A stretch of DNA of 64,000 nt from Mesostigma viride (Eukaryota; Streptophyta; Mesostigmatophyceae; Mesostigmatales; Mesostigmataceae), in NCBI GenBank assembly GCA_009746045.1, contig RPFO01000050.1, positions 4,146,593 through 4,210,592 on the forward strand, written 5' to 3'. The notes under the pieces were generated by a model. The model had not been told where the DNA came from. It worked only from the letters and a program-made list of their open reading frames with translations, and did no database searches. Below, piece after piece: positions 22,468-34,510 of the stretch (position 1 is its first letter; each line of letters begins with the position of its first letter). A program made the position numbers and the translations under genes.

Positions 22468-24329
22468 CTAGGTGTGGCGGCGCTTATGTGACATAAAGCT
22501 CTACCCATTGACCACAAGATTCCTACCAGTTTATGGCACTAACTGTGGTCACCATAGAGTCCACATCTGACCACCCATACATGGGCTCTGATCTTGCTCG
22601 GTGCATGACATCATTCTCATGCGCCATACAAACTTATGGCACTAGCATAGAATTCCATAAGACAAGTCCACATGTGCTTGCACATACAGGCATTGAGACA
22701 CAAGTGTCGGCGCCCAACAAATAAATGGCGCGGCGCTATCATGACAAGCTACAAGTGACGCAACGTGGGCGTACTGGGACAAAGCCACAGTGCCTCCTAG
22801 GCAGCGCCGGAACGTCCAAGTCGTGCGCGAAGCGCGAATTCCTTTTGGCATCACATGGATAAAGTCCATTATTGTCATCCCACTAATTCGGCTAACTGAC
22901 AGCCAGAAAAAAAAAAACTAGTGCCGGGACTGCCTTGGCCCACTACGGCTGACACCCCCCTTAGTGGGACAAGCTGGAAACAATGTCTCACACAAACATG
23001 GTGGCCAGGTGACCCTGGAGCAACGCACCACACACAAGGACAATAGGGCTAGTCGCCACTAACATTTCCCACAGTGTAGAACACAAAAACCAGGTAGAGG
23101 AGCAATAACGTCTCCTCTCGTGTGGCGTGAGCCTTCCCGTCATCACCCCCCTTGGGCTTGGGTGCTGAACCACAGGAAAGACAACCGTCGGGCATGAGGG
23201 TGGCTAGCTAGGAAAGAGCCTGGAAACACGCACCCCTCCCCCTTGCTCCTGATAGTCACAGAAAGACATGGCCATCAACCACCTACCCCCCCCTTAAAGA
23301 ATACAGGGGCAAGGAAGTACTGGTACACAAGACCAGCTTTAAAAATCACTAATACGTTTGATTAGCTTTAAACACTGACACCCCGAGTCAGCTTCAAACA
23401 GGTACAAATAGTGACAAATAGCGCCCCTTGCTCACAAAAAGAACAAGCAGGATCCACCCAACGCCAGTGAATCCCCCGACGGGCCTCCTTGCACGATAGG
23501 TCTCGCTCCCTACACAAACGTAGAGCTAGCGCCTCGTGCCTCAAAAACATATTTGCTTGCAGGGCCCCCAAGTCTTCGCGAAATATAAATCAGCCCTTTC
23601 TCCAAGCCATCAATGAAGGCGCCTTTTGCCAATTGAAAGGCTCGCCCCGTTCACGAATACAAAACAAAGCTGGTCGTAATCAGGGCGTCCCCCTTTGCTG
23701 ACCACCGCTTTACAGTTCCAAAAAGGTAAATCATATCAAGTCTGCACATTTGCCCTTGAACAACACAGGGCCAGCACCCATAAGTGATCCCCTATTTAGC
23801 CAGGTAGCTAGACTGGCAAAACAGGATCTCGCCACAAAAAAGTCTCGAGTGCCCCAACCTTCAAAGACTCAGCAAATTGAAGAACACGCCGCATCGCGGC
23901 TGTACAGACCCCCTCGACTGCGATCGAGCAGATTTTCAACAATACTCAAAAACCAGCAAAGTGCGATAGCTCATAAGAACCGTCAAATCTTGGGCTTTCC
24001 AACGACGCCTTGAACGCCAGATTTCGTGTAGAAACGCGACGACCACAGCAAAACGCGCAAACCAATCTGCGCCAGCAAACCCGCTCCGTGAGAGAGACGT
24101 TTACAACAAGAACGGACAGGAAAAAGCTCCATTCTCCACAAGCTTGACGTCGTTGAAATCGCCATAAAAAACTGGTTTCAACGAACCCAAGAACGCCCCA
24201 AACGGACGTCAAACAAGAAAGTTACGTCCATCTCGAGAAATCAGGCGCTTATACTCCGAGCCGTGAGCTCGCGAAAAAGAAGGGAATATGCTCGAGCCAA
24301 AGCATGACTTCGAGCCCAAAGATTCCTCA

Positions 24330-24347
24330 CGATCCTTGTCGATACCA
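24330..24347 (-). other. Primer-binding site of non-autonomous element copy 2
   Basis: Same TGGTATCGACAAGG site as in copy 1, directly next to the LTR that starts at 24348. Confidence 0.72.
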
Positions 24348-25021
24348 TGTTACAAATACAGGTAGTCGGAGGAAAGTTCCGATCAATATTGCTTGATTAC
24401 ATTTTCATTATCAATATTCCATAGCCAAGTCAAAAGACAAGAAGAGAGAGAGAGAAAGTGTATGGACAACACTTTTCACTTCATTCAGCATGCAAGCGCC
24501 TGCAACTTTAACCGTTAGATCAAGATCTGACGATCTAGGTGTGGCGGCGCTTATGTGACATAAAGCTCTACCCATTGACCACAAGATTCCTACCAGTTTA
24601 TGGCACTAACTGTGGTCACCATAGAGTCCACATCTGACCACCCATACATGGGCTCTGATCTTGCTCGGTGCATGACATCATTCTCATGCGCCATACAAAC
24701 TTATGGCACTAGCATAGAATTCCATAAGACAAGTCCACATGTGCTTGCACATACAGGCATTGAGACACAAGTGTCGGCGCCCAACAAATAAATGGCGCGG
24801 CGCTATCATGACAAGCTACAAGTGACGCAACGTGGGCGTACTGGGACAAAGCCACAGTGCCTCCTAGGCAGCGCCGGAACGTCCAAGTCGTGCGCGAAGC
24901 GCGAATTCCTTTTGGCATCACATGGATAAAGTCCATTATTGTCATCCCACTAATTCGGCTAACTGACAGCCAGAAAAAAAAAAACTAGTGCCGGGACTGC
25001 CTTGGCCCACTACGGCTGACA
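24348..25021 (-). repeat. Intact LTR of non-autonomous element copy 2
   Basis: 674 bp, TG...CA ends, followed by CACGC, which repeats the 5 bases before 14853. It is the undisturbed partner of the LTR interrupted by the copia element. Confidence 0.9.
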
Positions 25022-28000
25022 CACGCAAGGGGCGGCTGCACACACACGTACACACACTGCGCACGCAAGGGGCGGCTGCACTTACATGTACACACACCGC
25101 GCACGCAAGGGGCGGCTGCACACACACGTACATACACCGCCCACGCAAGGACCGGCTCCACTCACATGTACATCCACCGCGCAACCACGGGGCGGCTGCA
25201 CACACACGTACATACACCGCGCACGCAAGGGGCGGCTGCACACACACGTACATACACCGCGCACGCAAGGGGCGGCTGCACTCACATGTACGTACACCGC
25301 GCACGCAAGGGGCAACTGCCCGCACATGTACATCCACCGCGCACGCAAGGGGCGAGTGCACACACACGTACACACACCGCGCACGCAAGGGGCGGCTGCA
25401 CACACACGTACACACACCATGCACGCAAGGGCCGGCATGCACACACACGTACATCCACCGCGCACGCAAGGGGCAACTGCACACACATGTACACACACCG
25501 CGCACGCTTGGGGCGGCTGCACTCACATGTACACACACCGCGCACGCAAGGGCCGGCTGCACACACACTTACACTCACTATGCACGCATGGGGCGGCTGC
25601 ACACACACGTACACACACCGCGCACGCAAGGGACGGCTGCACACACACGTACATCCACCGCGCACGCAAGGGGCAACTGCACACACACATTAACACACCA
25701 TGCACGCAAGGGGCGGCTGCACACACATGTACATCCACCGCGCACGCAAGGGGCGACTGACATACACCATGCACGCAAGGACAAGGATGCACACACATGT
25801 ACATACACCGCGCACGCAAGGGGCGGCTGCACACACACGTACATACACCGCGCACGCAAGGGGCGAGTGCGCACACACGTACATACACCGCGCACGCAAG
25901 GGGCGGCTGCACACACACGTACATACACCGCGCACGCAAGGGGCCAGTGCAAGCACATGTACATACACCATGCACGCAAGGGCCGGCATGCACAGAAACG
26001 TACATACACCGCGCACGCAAGGGGCTGCTGCACACACACGTACACACACCATGCACGCACGGGGCGGCTGCACACACACGTACATCCACTGCGCACGCAC
26101 GGGGCGACTGCACACACATGTACATAAACCATGCACGCAAGGGGCGGCTGCACACACATGTACATCCACCGCGCACGCAAGGGGCGAGTGCAAACACACA
26201 TACACACACAATGCACGCTTGGGGCAACGGCACTCACATGTACATACACCATGCACGCAAGGGGCGGCTGCACACACACGTACACACACCATGCACGCAA
26301 GGAGCGACTTCACGCACAGGTACACACACCATGCACGCAAGGTTCGGCTGCACACACATGTACATCCACCGCGCACGCACGGGGCCAGTGCAAGCACATG
26401 TACATACACCATGCACGCAAGGGGCGGCTGCACACACATGTACATACACCGCGCACGCAAGGGGCGAGTGCAAACACATGTACATACACCGCGCACGCAA
26501 GGGGCAACTGCCCGCACATGTACATCCACCGCGCACGCAAGGGGCGGCTGCACACACATGTACACACACCATGCACGCAAGGACAAGGATGCACACACAT
26601 GTACACACACCCTGCACGCAAGGGGCGGCTGCACACACACGTACACACACCGCGCACGCAAGGGGCGAGTGCAAACACATGTACATACACCATGCACGCA
26701 AGGACAAGGATGCACACACATGTACACACACCATGCACGCAAGGGGCGGCTGCACACACACGTACATACACAATGCACGGTTGGGGCGACGGCACTCACA
26801 TGTACATACACCATGCACGCAAGGACAAGGATGCACACGCATGTACATACACCGCGCACGCAAGGGGCGGCTGCACACACATGTACATACACCATGCACG
26901 CAAGGGGCGGCTGCACACACATGTACATCCACCGCGCACGCAAGGGGCGAGTGCACACACACGTACACACACCGCGCACGCAAGGGGCGGCTGCACACAC
27001 ACGTACACACACCATGCACGCAATTGCCGGCATGCACACACACGTACATCCACCGCGCACGCAAGGGGCAACTGCACACACATGTACACACACCGCGCAC
27101 GCTTGGGGCGGCTGCACTCACATGTACATACACTGCGCACGCAAGGGGCGGCTGCACACACACGTACACACACCATGCACGCAATTGCTGGCATGCACAC
27201 ACACCCACTGCCCGCACATGTACATCCACCGCGCACGCAAGGGGCGCCTGCACCCACATGTACATACACCATGCACGCAAGGACAAGGATGAACACACAC
27301 GTACATACACCATGCACGCAAGGGCCGGCATGCACACACACGTACATACACTGCGCAAACAAGGGGCAACTGCACACACACGTACACACCATGCACGGAA
27401 GGGACGGCTGCACTTACATGTACATCCACCGCGCAACCACGGGGCGGCTGCACACACACGTACATACACCGCGCACGCAAGGGGCGGCTGCACACACACG
27501 TACATACACCGCGCACGCAAGGGGCGGCTGCACACACACGTACACACACCTTGCACGCAATTGCCGGCATGCACACACACGTACATCCACCGCGCACGCA
27601 AGGGGCAACTGCCCACACATGTACACACACCGCGCACGCAAGGGCCGGCTGCACACACACGTACATACACCGCGCACGCAAGGGGCAACTGCACACACAC
27701 GTACACACACCATGCACGCAAGGGCCGGCTGCACTCACATGTACACACACCATGCACGCAAGGGCCGGCTGCACACACACTTACACACACAATGCACGCT
27801 TGGGGCAACGGCACTCACATGTACATACACCATGCACGCAAGGGGCGGCTGCACACACATGTACACACACCATGCACGCAAGGAGCGACTTCACGCACAG
27901 GTACACACACCATGCACGCAAGGTTCGGCTGCACACACATGTACATCCACCGCGCACGCAAGGGGCGAGTGCAAACACATGTACATACACCGCGCACGCA

Positions 28001-31000
28001 AGGGCCGGCTGCACTCAATTGTACATACACCGCCCATGCAAGGGGCGGCTGCACACACACGTACACACACCGCGCACGCAAGGGACGGCTGCACACACAC
28101 GTACATACACCGCGCACGCAAGGGGCGGCTGCACACACACGTACATACACCATGCACGCAAGGGGCGGCTGCACACACACTTACACTCACCATGCACGCA
28201 AGGGGCGGCTGCACACACACGTACACACACCGCGCACGCAAGGGACGGCTGCACACACACGTACATACACCGCGCACGCAAGGGGCGGCTGCACTTACAT
28301 GTACACACACCACGCACGCAAGGGGCGGCTGCACACACACGTACATACACCGCCCACGCAAGGACCGGCTCCACTCACATGTACATCCACCGCGCAACCA
28401 CGGGGCGGCTGCACACACACGTACATACACCGCGCACGCAAGGGGCGGCTGCACACACACGTACATACACCGCGCACGCAAGGGGCGGCTGCACTCACAT
28501 GTACGTACACCGCGCACGCAAGGGGCAACTGCCCGCACATGTACATCCACCGCGCACGCAAGGGGCGCCTGCACCCACATGTACCTACACCATGCACACA
28601 AGGACAAGGATGAACACACATGTACATACACCGCGCACGCAAGGGGCGGCTGCACACACACGTACACACACCATGCACGCAAGGGCCGGCATGCACACAC
28701 ACGTACATCCACCGCGCACGCAAGGGGCAACTGCACACACATGTACACACACCGCGCACGCTTGGGGCGGCTGCACTCACATGTACACACACCGCGCACG
28801 CAAGGGCCGGCTGCAGACACACTTACACTCACCATGCACGCATGGGGCGGCTGCACACACACGTACACACACCGCGCACGCAAGGGACGGCTGCACACAC
28901 ACGTACATACACCGCGCACGCAAGGGGCGGCTGCACACACACGTACATACACCATGCACGCAAGGGGCGGCTGCACACACATGTACATCCACCGCGCACG
29001 CAAGGGGCAAGTGCACACACACGTACACACACCGCGCACGCAAGGGGCGGCTGCACACACACGTACACACACCATGCACGCAATTGCCGGCATGCACACA
29101 CGTACATCCACCGCGCACGCAAGGGGCAACTGCACACACATGTACACACACCGCGCACGCTTGGGGCGGCTGCACTCACATGTACATACACTGCGCACGC
29201 AAGGGGCTGCTGCACACACACTTACACTCACCGTGCACGCATGGGGCGGCTGCACACACACGTACACACACCGCGCACGCAAGGGACGGCTGCACACACA
29301 CGTACATATTACACCGCGCACACAAGGGGCGGCTGCACTCACATGTACATCCACCGCGCAACCACGGGGCGGCTGCACACTCACGTACATACACCGCGCA
29401 CGCAAGGGGCTGCTGCACACACACTTACACACACAATGCACGCTTGGGGCGACGGCACTCACATGTACATACACCGCGCATGCAAGGGGTGGCTGCACAC
29501 ACACGTACATACACCGCGCACGCAAGGGGCGGCTGCACACACACATACATACACCATGCACGCCAGGGGCGGCTGCACACATACGTACCTACACCGCGCA
29601 CGCAAGGGGCTGCTGCACACACACTTACACACACCATGCACGCTTGGGGCGGCTGCACACACACGTACCTACACCGCGCACGCAAGGGGCGGCTGCACAC
29701 ACACGTACATACACCGCGCATGCAAGGGGTGGCTGCACACACACGTACATCCACCGCGCACGCAAGGGGCGGCTGCACACACACATACATACACCATGCA
29801 CGCCAGGGGCGGCTGCACACATACGTACCTACACCGCGCCCGCAAGGGGCGGCTGCACACACACTTACACACACCATGCACGCAAGGGCCGGCATGCACA
29901 CACACTGGCATACACCGCGCACGCAAGGGGCGGCTGCACACACGTACACACACCATGCACGCTTGGGGCGGCTGCACACACACGTACCTACACCGCGCAC
30001 GCAAGGGGGGCTGCACACACACGTACACACACCGCGCACGCAAGGGGCGGCTGCACTCACATGTACACCCACCATGCACGCAAGGGGCGGCTGCACACAC
30101 ACGTACATACACCGCGCACGCAAGGGGCAACTGCCCACACCTGGACATACACTGCGCACGCAAGGGCCGGCTGCATTAACACGTACATACACCGCGCACG
30201 CAAGGGGCGGCTGCACACATACGTACCTACACCGCGCACGCAAGGGGCTGCTGCACACACACTTACACACACCATGCACGCAAGGGCCGGCATGCACACA
30301 CTGTCACTGGCATACACCGCGCACGCAAGGGGCGGCTGCACACACGTACACACACCATGCACGCTTGGGGCGGCTGCACAGACACGTACCTACACCGCGC
30401 ACGCAAGGGGCAACTGCACACACATGTACACACACCGCGCACGCAAGGGCCGGCTGCACACACACGTACATACACCGCGCACGCAAGGGGCAACTGCCCG
30501 CACATGTACATCCACCGCGCACGCAAGGGGCGGCTGCACCCACATGTACATACACCATGCACGCAAGGACAAGGATGAACACACATCTACACACACCATG
30601 CACGCAAGGGCCGGCTGCACACACACGTACATACACCATGCACGCAAGGGCCGGCATGCACACACACGTACATACACTGCGCACGCAAGGGGCAACTGCA
30701 CACACACGTACACACACCATGCACGGAAGGGACGGCTGGACTCACATGTACATCCACCGCGCAACCACGGGGCGGCTGCACACACACGTACATACACCGC
30801 GCACGCAAGGGGCGGCTGCACTCACATGTACATACACCGCGCACGCAAGGGGCAACTGCCCGCACATGTACATCCACCGCGCACGCAAGGGGCGGCTGCA
30901 CACACACGTACATCCACTGCGCACGCACGGGGCGACTGCACACACATGTACATAAACCATGCACGCAAGGGGCAGCTGCACACACATGTACATCCACCGC

Positions 31001-32490
31001 GCACGCAAGGGGCGAGTGCAAACACATGTACATACACCGCGCACACAAGGGGCAACTGCCCACACATGTACATCCACCGCGCACGGAAGGGCCGGCTGCA
31101 CTCACACGTACATACACTGCGCATGCAAGGGGCGCCTGCACACACACGTACACACACCATGCACGCAAGGGCCGGCATGCACACACACGTACATACACTG
31201 CGCACGCACGGGGCGACTGCCCACACATGTACATCCACCGCGCACGGAAGGGCCGGCTGCACTCACACGTACATACACTGCGCATGCAAGGGGCGCCTGC
31301 ACACACACGTACACACACCATGCACGCAAGGGCCGGCATGCACACACACGTACATACACTGCGCACGCACGGGGCGACTGCACACACATGTACATACACC
31401 ATGCACGCAAGGGGCGGCTGCACACACATGTACATACACCGCGCACGCAAGGGGCGAGTGCAAACACATGTACATACACCGCGCACGCAAGGGGCAACTG
31501 CCTGCACATGTACATCCACCGCGCACGCAAGGGGCGGCTGCACACACATGTACACACACCATGCACGCAAGGACAAGGATGCACACACATGTACACACAC
31601 CATGCACGCAAGGGGCGGCTGCACACACACGTACATACACCGCGCACGCAAGGGGCGGCTGCACACACATGTACATACACCATGCACGGAAGGACAAGGA
31701 TGCACACACATGTACACACACCATGCACGCAAGGGGCGGCTGCACACACACGTACATACACAATGCACGGTTGGGGCGACGGCACTCACATGTACATACA
31801 CCATGCACGCAAGGACAAGGATGCACACACATGTACATACACCGCGCACGCAAGGGGCGGCTGCACACACACGTACATACACCGCGCACGCAAGGGGCGA
31901 GTGCGCACACACGTACATACACCGCGCACGCAAGGGGCGAGTGCGCACACACGTACATCCACCGCGCACGCAAGGGGCGGCTGCACACACACGTACATAC
32001 ACCGCGCACGCAAGGGGAGAGTGCAAACACATGTACATACACCATGCACGCAAGGGGCGGCTGCACACACACGTACATACACAATGCACGGTTGGGGCGA
32101 CGGCACTCACATGTACATACACCATGCACGCAAGGACAAGGATGCACACACATGTACATACACCGCGCACGCAAGGGGCGGCTGCACACACACGTACATA
32201 CACCATGCACGCAAGGGGCGGCTGCACACACGTACATCCACCGCGGACGCAAGGGGCGGCTGCACACACACGTACATACACCGCGCACGCAAGGGGCGAG
32301 TGCAAACACATGTACATACACCGCGCACGCAAGGGGCGGCTGCACACACACGTACACACACCATGCACGCAAGGGTCGGCATGCACACACACGTACATAC
32401 ACCGCGCACGCAAGGGGCGGCTGCACAGAAACGTACACACACCGCGCACGCAAGGGCCGGCTGCACACACATGTACATACACCTTGCACG
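25022..32490. repeat. 40-bp minisatellite, block 3
   Basis: Largest block. About 27118-28015 matches about 13372-14267 of block 2 at a shift near 13746 bp. The start (about 25080-25400) repeats the end of block 2. New variants are common here: AAGGACAAGGATG (many after 25770), CACGGGGCGACTG, and a CACGTACCTACACC type near 29580-30390. One plus-strand frame stays open from 26131 to 32637, again with no gene-like composition. Confidence 0.95.
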
Positions 32491-32656
32491 TACAACACAC
32501 AACACACACACACAACAAAAAATTATATACACACACACACGCACACGCACACGCACACGCACACGCACACGCACACGCACACGCACACGCACACGCACAA
32601 CACACACAACACACACAACACACACACGCACACGTGAACAACACACACACACAACA
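32491..32656. repeat. (CACACG)n and (CA)n low-complexity tract
   Basis: The satellite passes into ACAACACAC runs, then about eleven CACACG hexamers at 32533-32598, then more CA repeats. It is alternating purine-pyrimidine DNA. Non-repetitive AT-rich sequence begins just after. Confidence 0.9.
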
Positions 32657-33100
32657 ATTATAATATTAGTGTAGTATATCAAACAAAATAGTAATAAAGT
32701 ATTTGCAAGCGTACTTCGTGTGAATTATGTGTAGACGAGAATAGAAGCTAAACAAAACTCTAATGGAGAAAGAGGGATTCGAACCCTTGGGAAAGTTACC
32801 CCATACATAGCATTCCACTCGGACATTTCTCCGAAAAAAAGGTCACGTAAGCTTTAAGGGTGGAGAGTTAAGGGTGTAGGTTGTAGGATGTATGGTGTAG
32901 GGTGTAGGGTGTCTTGAGCTTTCTTTTTTGAGATCAATGGAGTCCCCTTCCATGATCATGTGCGTGAGCTGGTTATGATTTTCATCTATGGCGTGTGTGG
33001 CCACATCGTGTATTTACAACAACTTTCTAGCCATGGATAACTAGGTAACCATAAATTGGTTACCATGATAACTAGGTAAAAACGTGTTGGTTTCAGAATA
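32657..33100. other. Non-coding stretch with GTGTAGGG-like repeats
   Basis: AT-rich sequence with the tRNA-like element and, at about 32856-32912, irregular GTGTAGGG or TGTAGGG repeats. These are reminiscent of telomeric DNA but too few and impure to call. No gene seen. Confidence 0.5.
32764..32832 (-). tRNA. Degenerate tRNA-Ser-like sequence, probably a pseudogene
   Basis: On the minus strand GGAGAAA at one end pairs perfectly with TTTCTCC at the other. An A-box-like TGTCCGAGTGG and a B-box-like GGTTCGAATCC are present. Only about 69 bases lie between the ends: there is room for a variable-arm-like hairpin (GGGG...TCCC) but not for a normal anticodon arm. The look is that of serine tRNA, possibly organellar, with the centre deleted. 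Confidence 0.4.
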
Positions 33101-33252
33101 CATGTGATCGCTGCATTGTCATCTACAATGTACAAATCAATTACGGATTTCGGGGCTACGGATTTCGGGGCTAAGTTTTTGTGGGTAGAGATTGGCAAGG
33201 GTGTTTTTATCTTGCCACTTGGTCACTTGGTGTGCATTACGTCTGTTCTTGC

Positions 33253-33558
33253 GTTGGAGTCAAAAAACTGTCCGTGTGTGGTGGTGGACTTTTCCTCACG
33301 GGCAGTCGCCATATGTCATACAAGCACTTGTTCGGCGTACCACTAGCTCATGTATGTCACCATTGTAATTTTGCGTTGTAACAGCATTTCTCGGAGCCAA
33401 CGGCCGTTGGACTCAAAAAACTGACCGTGTGTGGTGGTGGACTTTTCCTCACGGGCAGTCGCCATATGTCATACAAGCACTTGTTCGGCGTACCACTAGC
33501 TCGTGGATGTCACCATTGTAATTTTGAGTTGTAACAGCATTTCTCGGAGCCAACGGCC
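33253..33558. repeat. 153-bp tandem repeat, two copies
   Basis: 33253-33405 and 33406-33558 are near-identical, and a third start follows at 33559. Each copy ends in CGGAGCCAACGGCCGTTGGA. Differences are scattered single bases (for example CATGTATG or CGTGGATG). Confidence 0.85.
33397..33410. repeat. CCAACGGCCGTTGG palindrome, dispersed
   Basis: Perfect 14-bp palindrome, repeated exactly at 33550-33563 and 33809-33822. Shorter or one-base variants occur at 34071-34082 and 35120-35133, and an AACGGCCGTT core at 50316-50325. The outer context (GGAGCC before, ACTC after) is shared by the first three, so these are partly copies of one longer repeat. Confidence 0.7.
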
Positions 33559-33918
33559 GTTGGACTCCGAAAAACTGATAGCCTTGTCTGAAGGTGTGTG
33601 CGTGAGATGGCACATGTGCATCGTCGGGGGGAGTTTTCTCAAGAGCCACATGTGGTAGTGTAAGGTGGGCATGCTTAGTGCGTACGGGTGGGAGGGACAA
33701 GAGGTGCAGAAGTTGACGGCTTTTGACCTTGGGAAATGACAAGGCACACATAAGACAACAAAGTGATAATTTTAATGTCTTTACGGGTGTACTGTCAATT
33801 TCTCCGAGCCAACGGCCGTTGGACTCTCGAAACTCTCATAACCCTGTCTACAATGTGTGTGCGTGCGATGGCACTTGTGCCATGTGCCGGGGGGGGGTGA
33901 GAAATCTGTCGTTCATTA

Positions 33919-33980
33919 ATTTGTGCCTCGTCGGGGTGGGCATGCATGAATTTGTGCCTCGTCGGGGTGGACATGCATGA
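33919..33980. repeat. 31-bp tandem repeat, two copies
   Basis: Two units containing TTTGTGCCTCGTCGGGGTGG and CATGCATGA at a spacing of 31 bp. Confidence 0.75.
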
Positions 33981-34382
33981 AAGCATTTTCATTGGTACTC
34001 GGGGTTTAATATTTTTGTCTTGCTGTTGAAACGTCGACGTGCTCTTCTCCTGCTCTTTTTTTTTCCTACTCAACGGCCGTTGGTGCTTTCAAACTTGCCC
34101 AGCGTTATGACTAGGATGCCCTTCTTTACTGCTAGCCACCGCCCCTTGTGTACAATGCTAGAATTAGGCCGGGGTAATGGTCCACCGCGTCCCCAGTGCA
34201 AGGTTCGTGAATGCGCTGGTTCGTAAAAAATTCGGCACTTGGAGGGTTCGAACACCTGACCCCACTTTCGTTATTTCAACATGCCCTGAACGAAAAAGCT
34301 GCGTAAAGGATACGTTAACCGTCCCCTGTTATTCTTGATTATATTATTGCGATATCATGGACGTACACACGCGGTTGGTGGT

Positions 34383-34510
34383 CCGTACTTGCCAACTGCA
34401 CTTGCAAACTGACTGACTGACTGCCTCCGTTACGCACTTGCGTGTGTTTCCGTACTTGCCAACTGAACTTGCAAACTGACTGAATGACTGCCTCCGTTAC
34501 GACTAACAAG
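34383..34510. repeat. 67-bp tandem repeat, two copies
   Basis: CCGTACTTGCCAACTG starts at 34383 and again at 34450. Each unit contains a short GACT microsatellite and ends CTGCCTCCGTTACG. Confidence 0.75.

Larger units (their letters stand above)
14853..25021 (-). mobile_element. Non-autonomous LTR retrotransposon, copy 2, split by a nested copia element
   Basis: Second copy of the element at 7200-9943. Its left LTR is 14853-15044 continued at 22473-22954, interrupted by the copia element at 15045-22467. Its right LTR is 24348-25021. Without the nested insert it is about 2.74 kb. The target duplication CACGC lies at 14848-14852 and 25022-25026. Both LTRs share GGATAAAGTCC and an 11-base A run, where both LTRs of copy 1 have GGATTAAGTCC and 12 A. 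The two copies are therefore separate insertions, not a duplicated block. Confidence 0.9.

Noticed and set aside
32856-32912. Interstitial telomere repeat
   Set aside because: GTGTAGGG-like units are few and irregular and do not match a steady telomere repeat.
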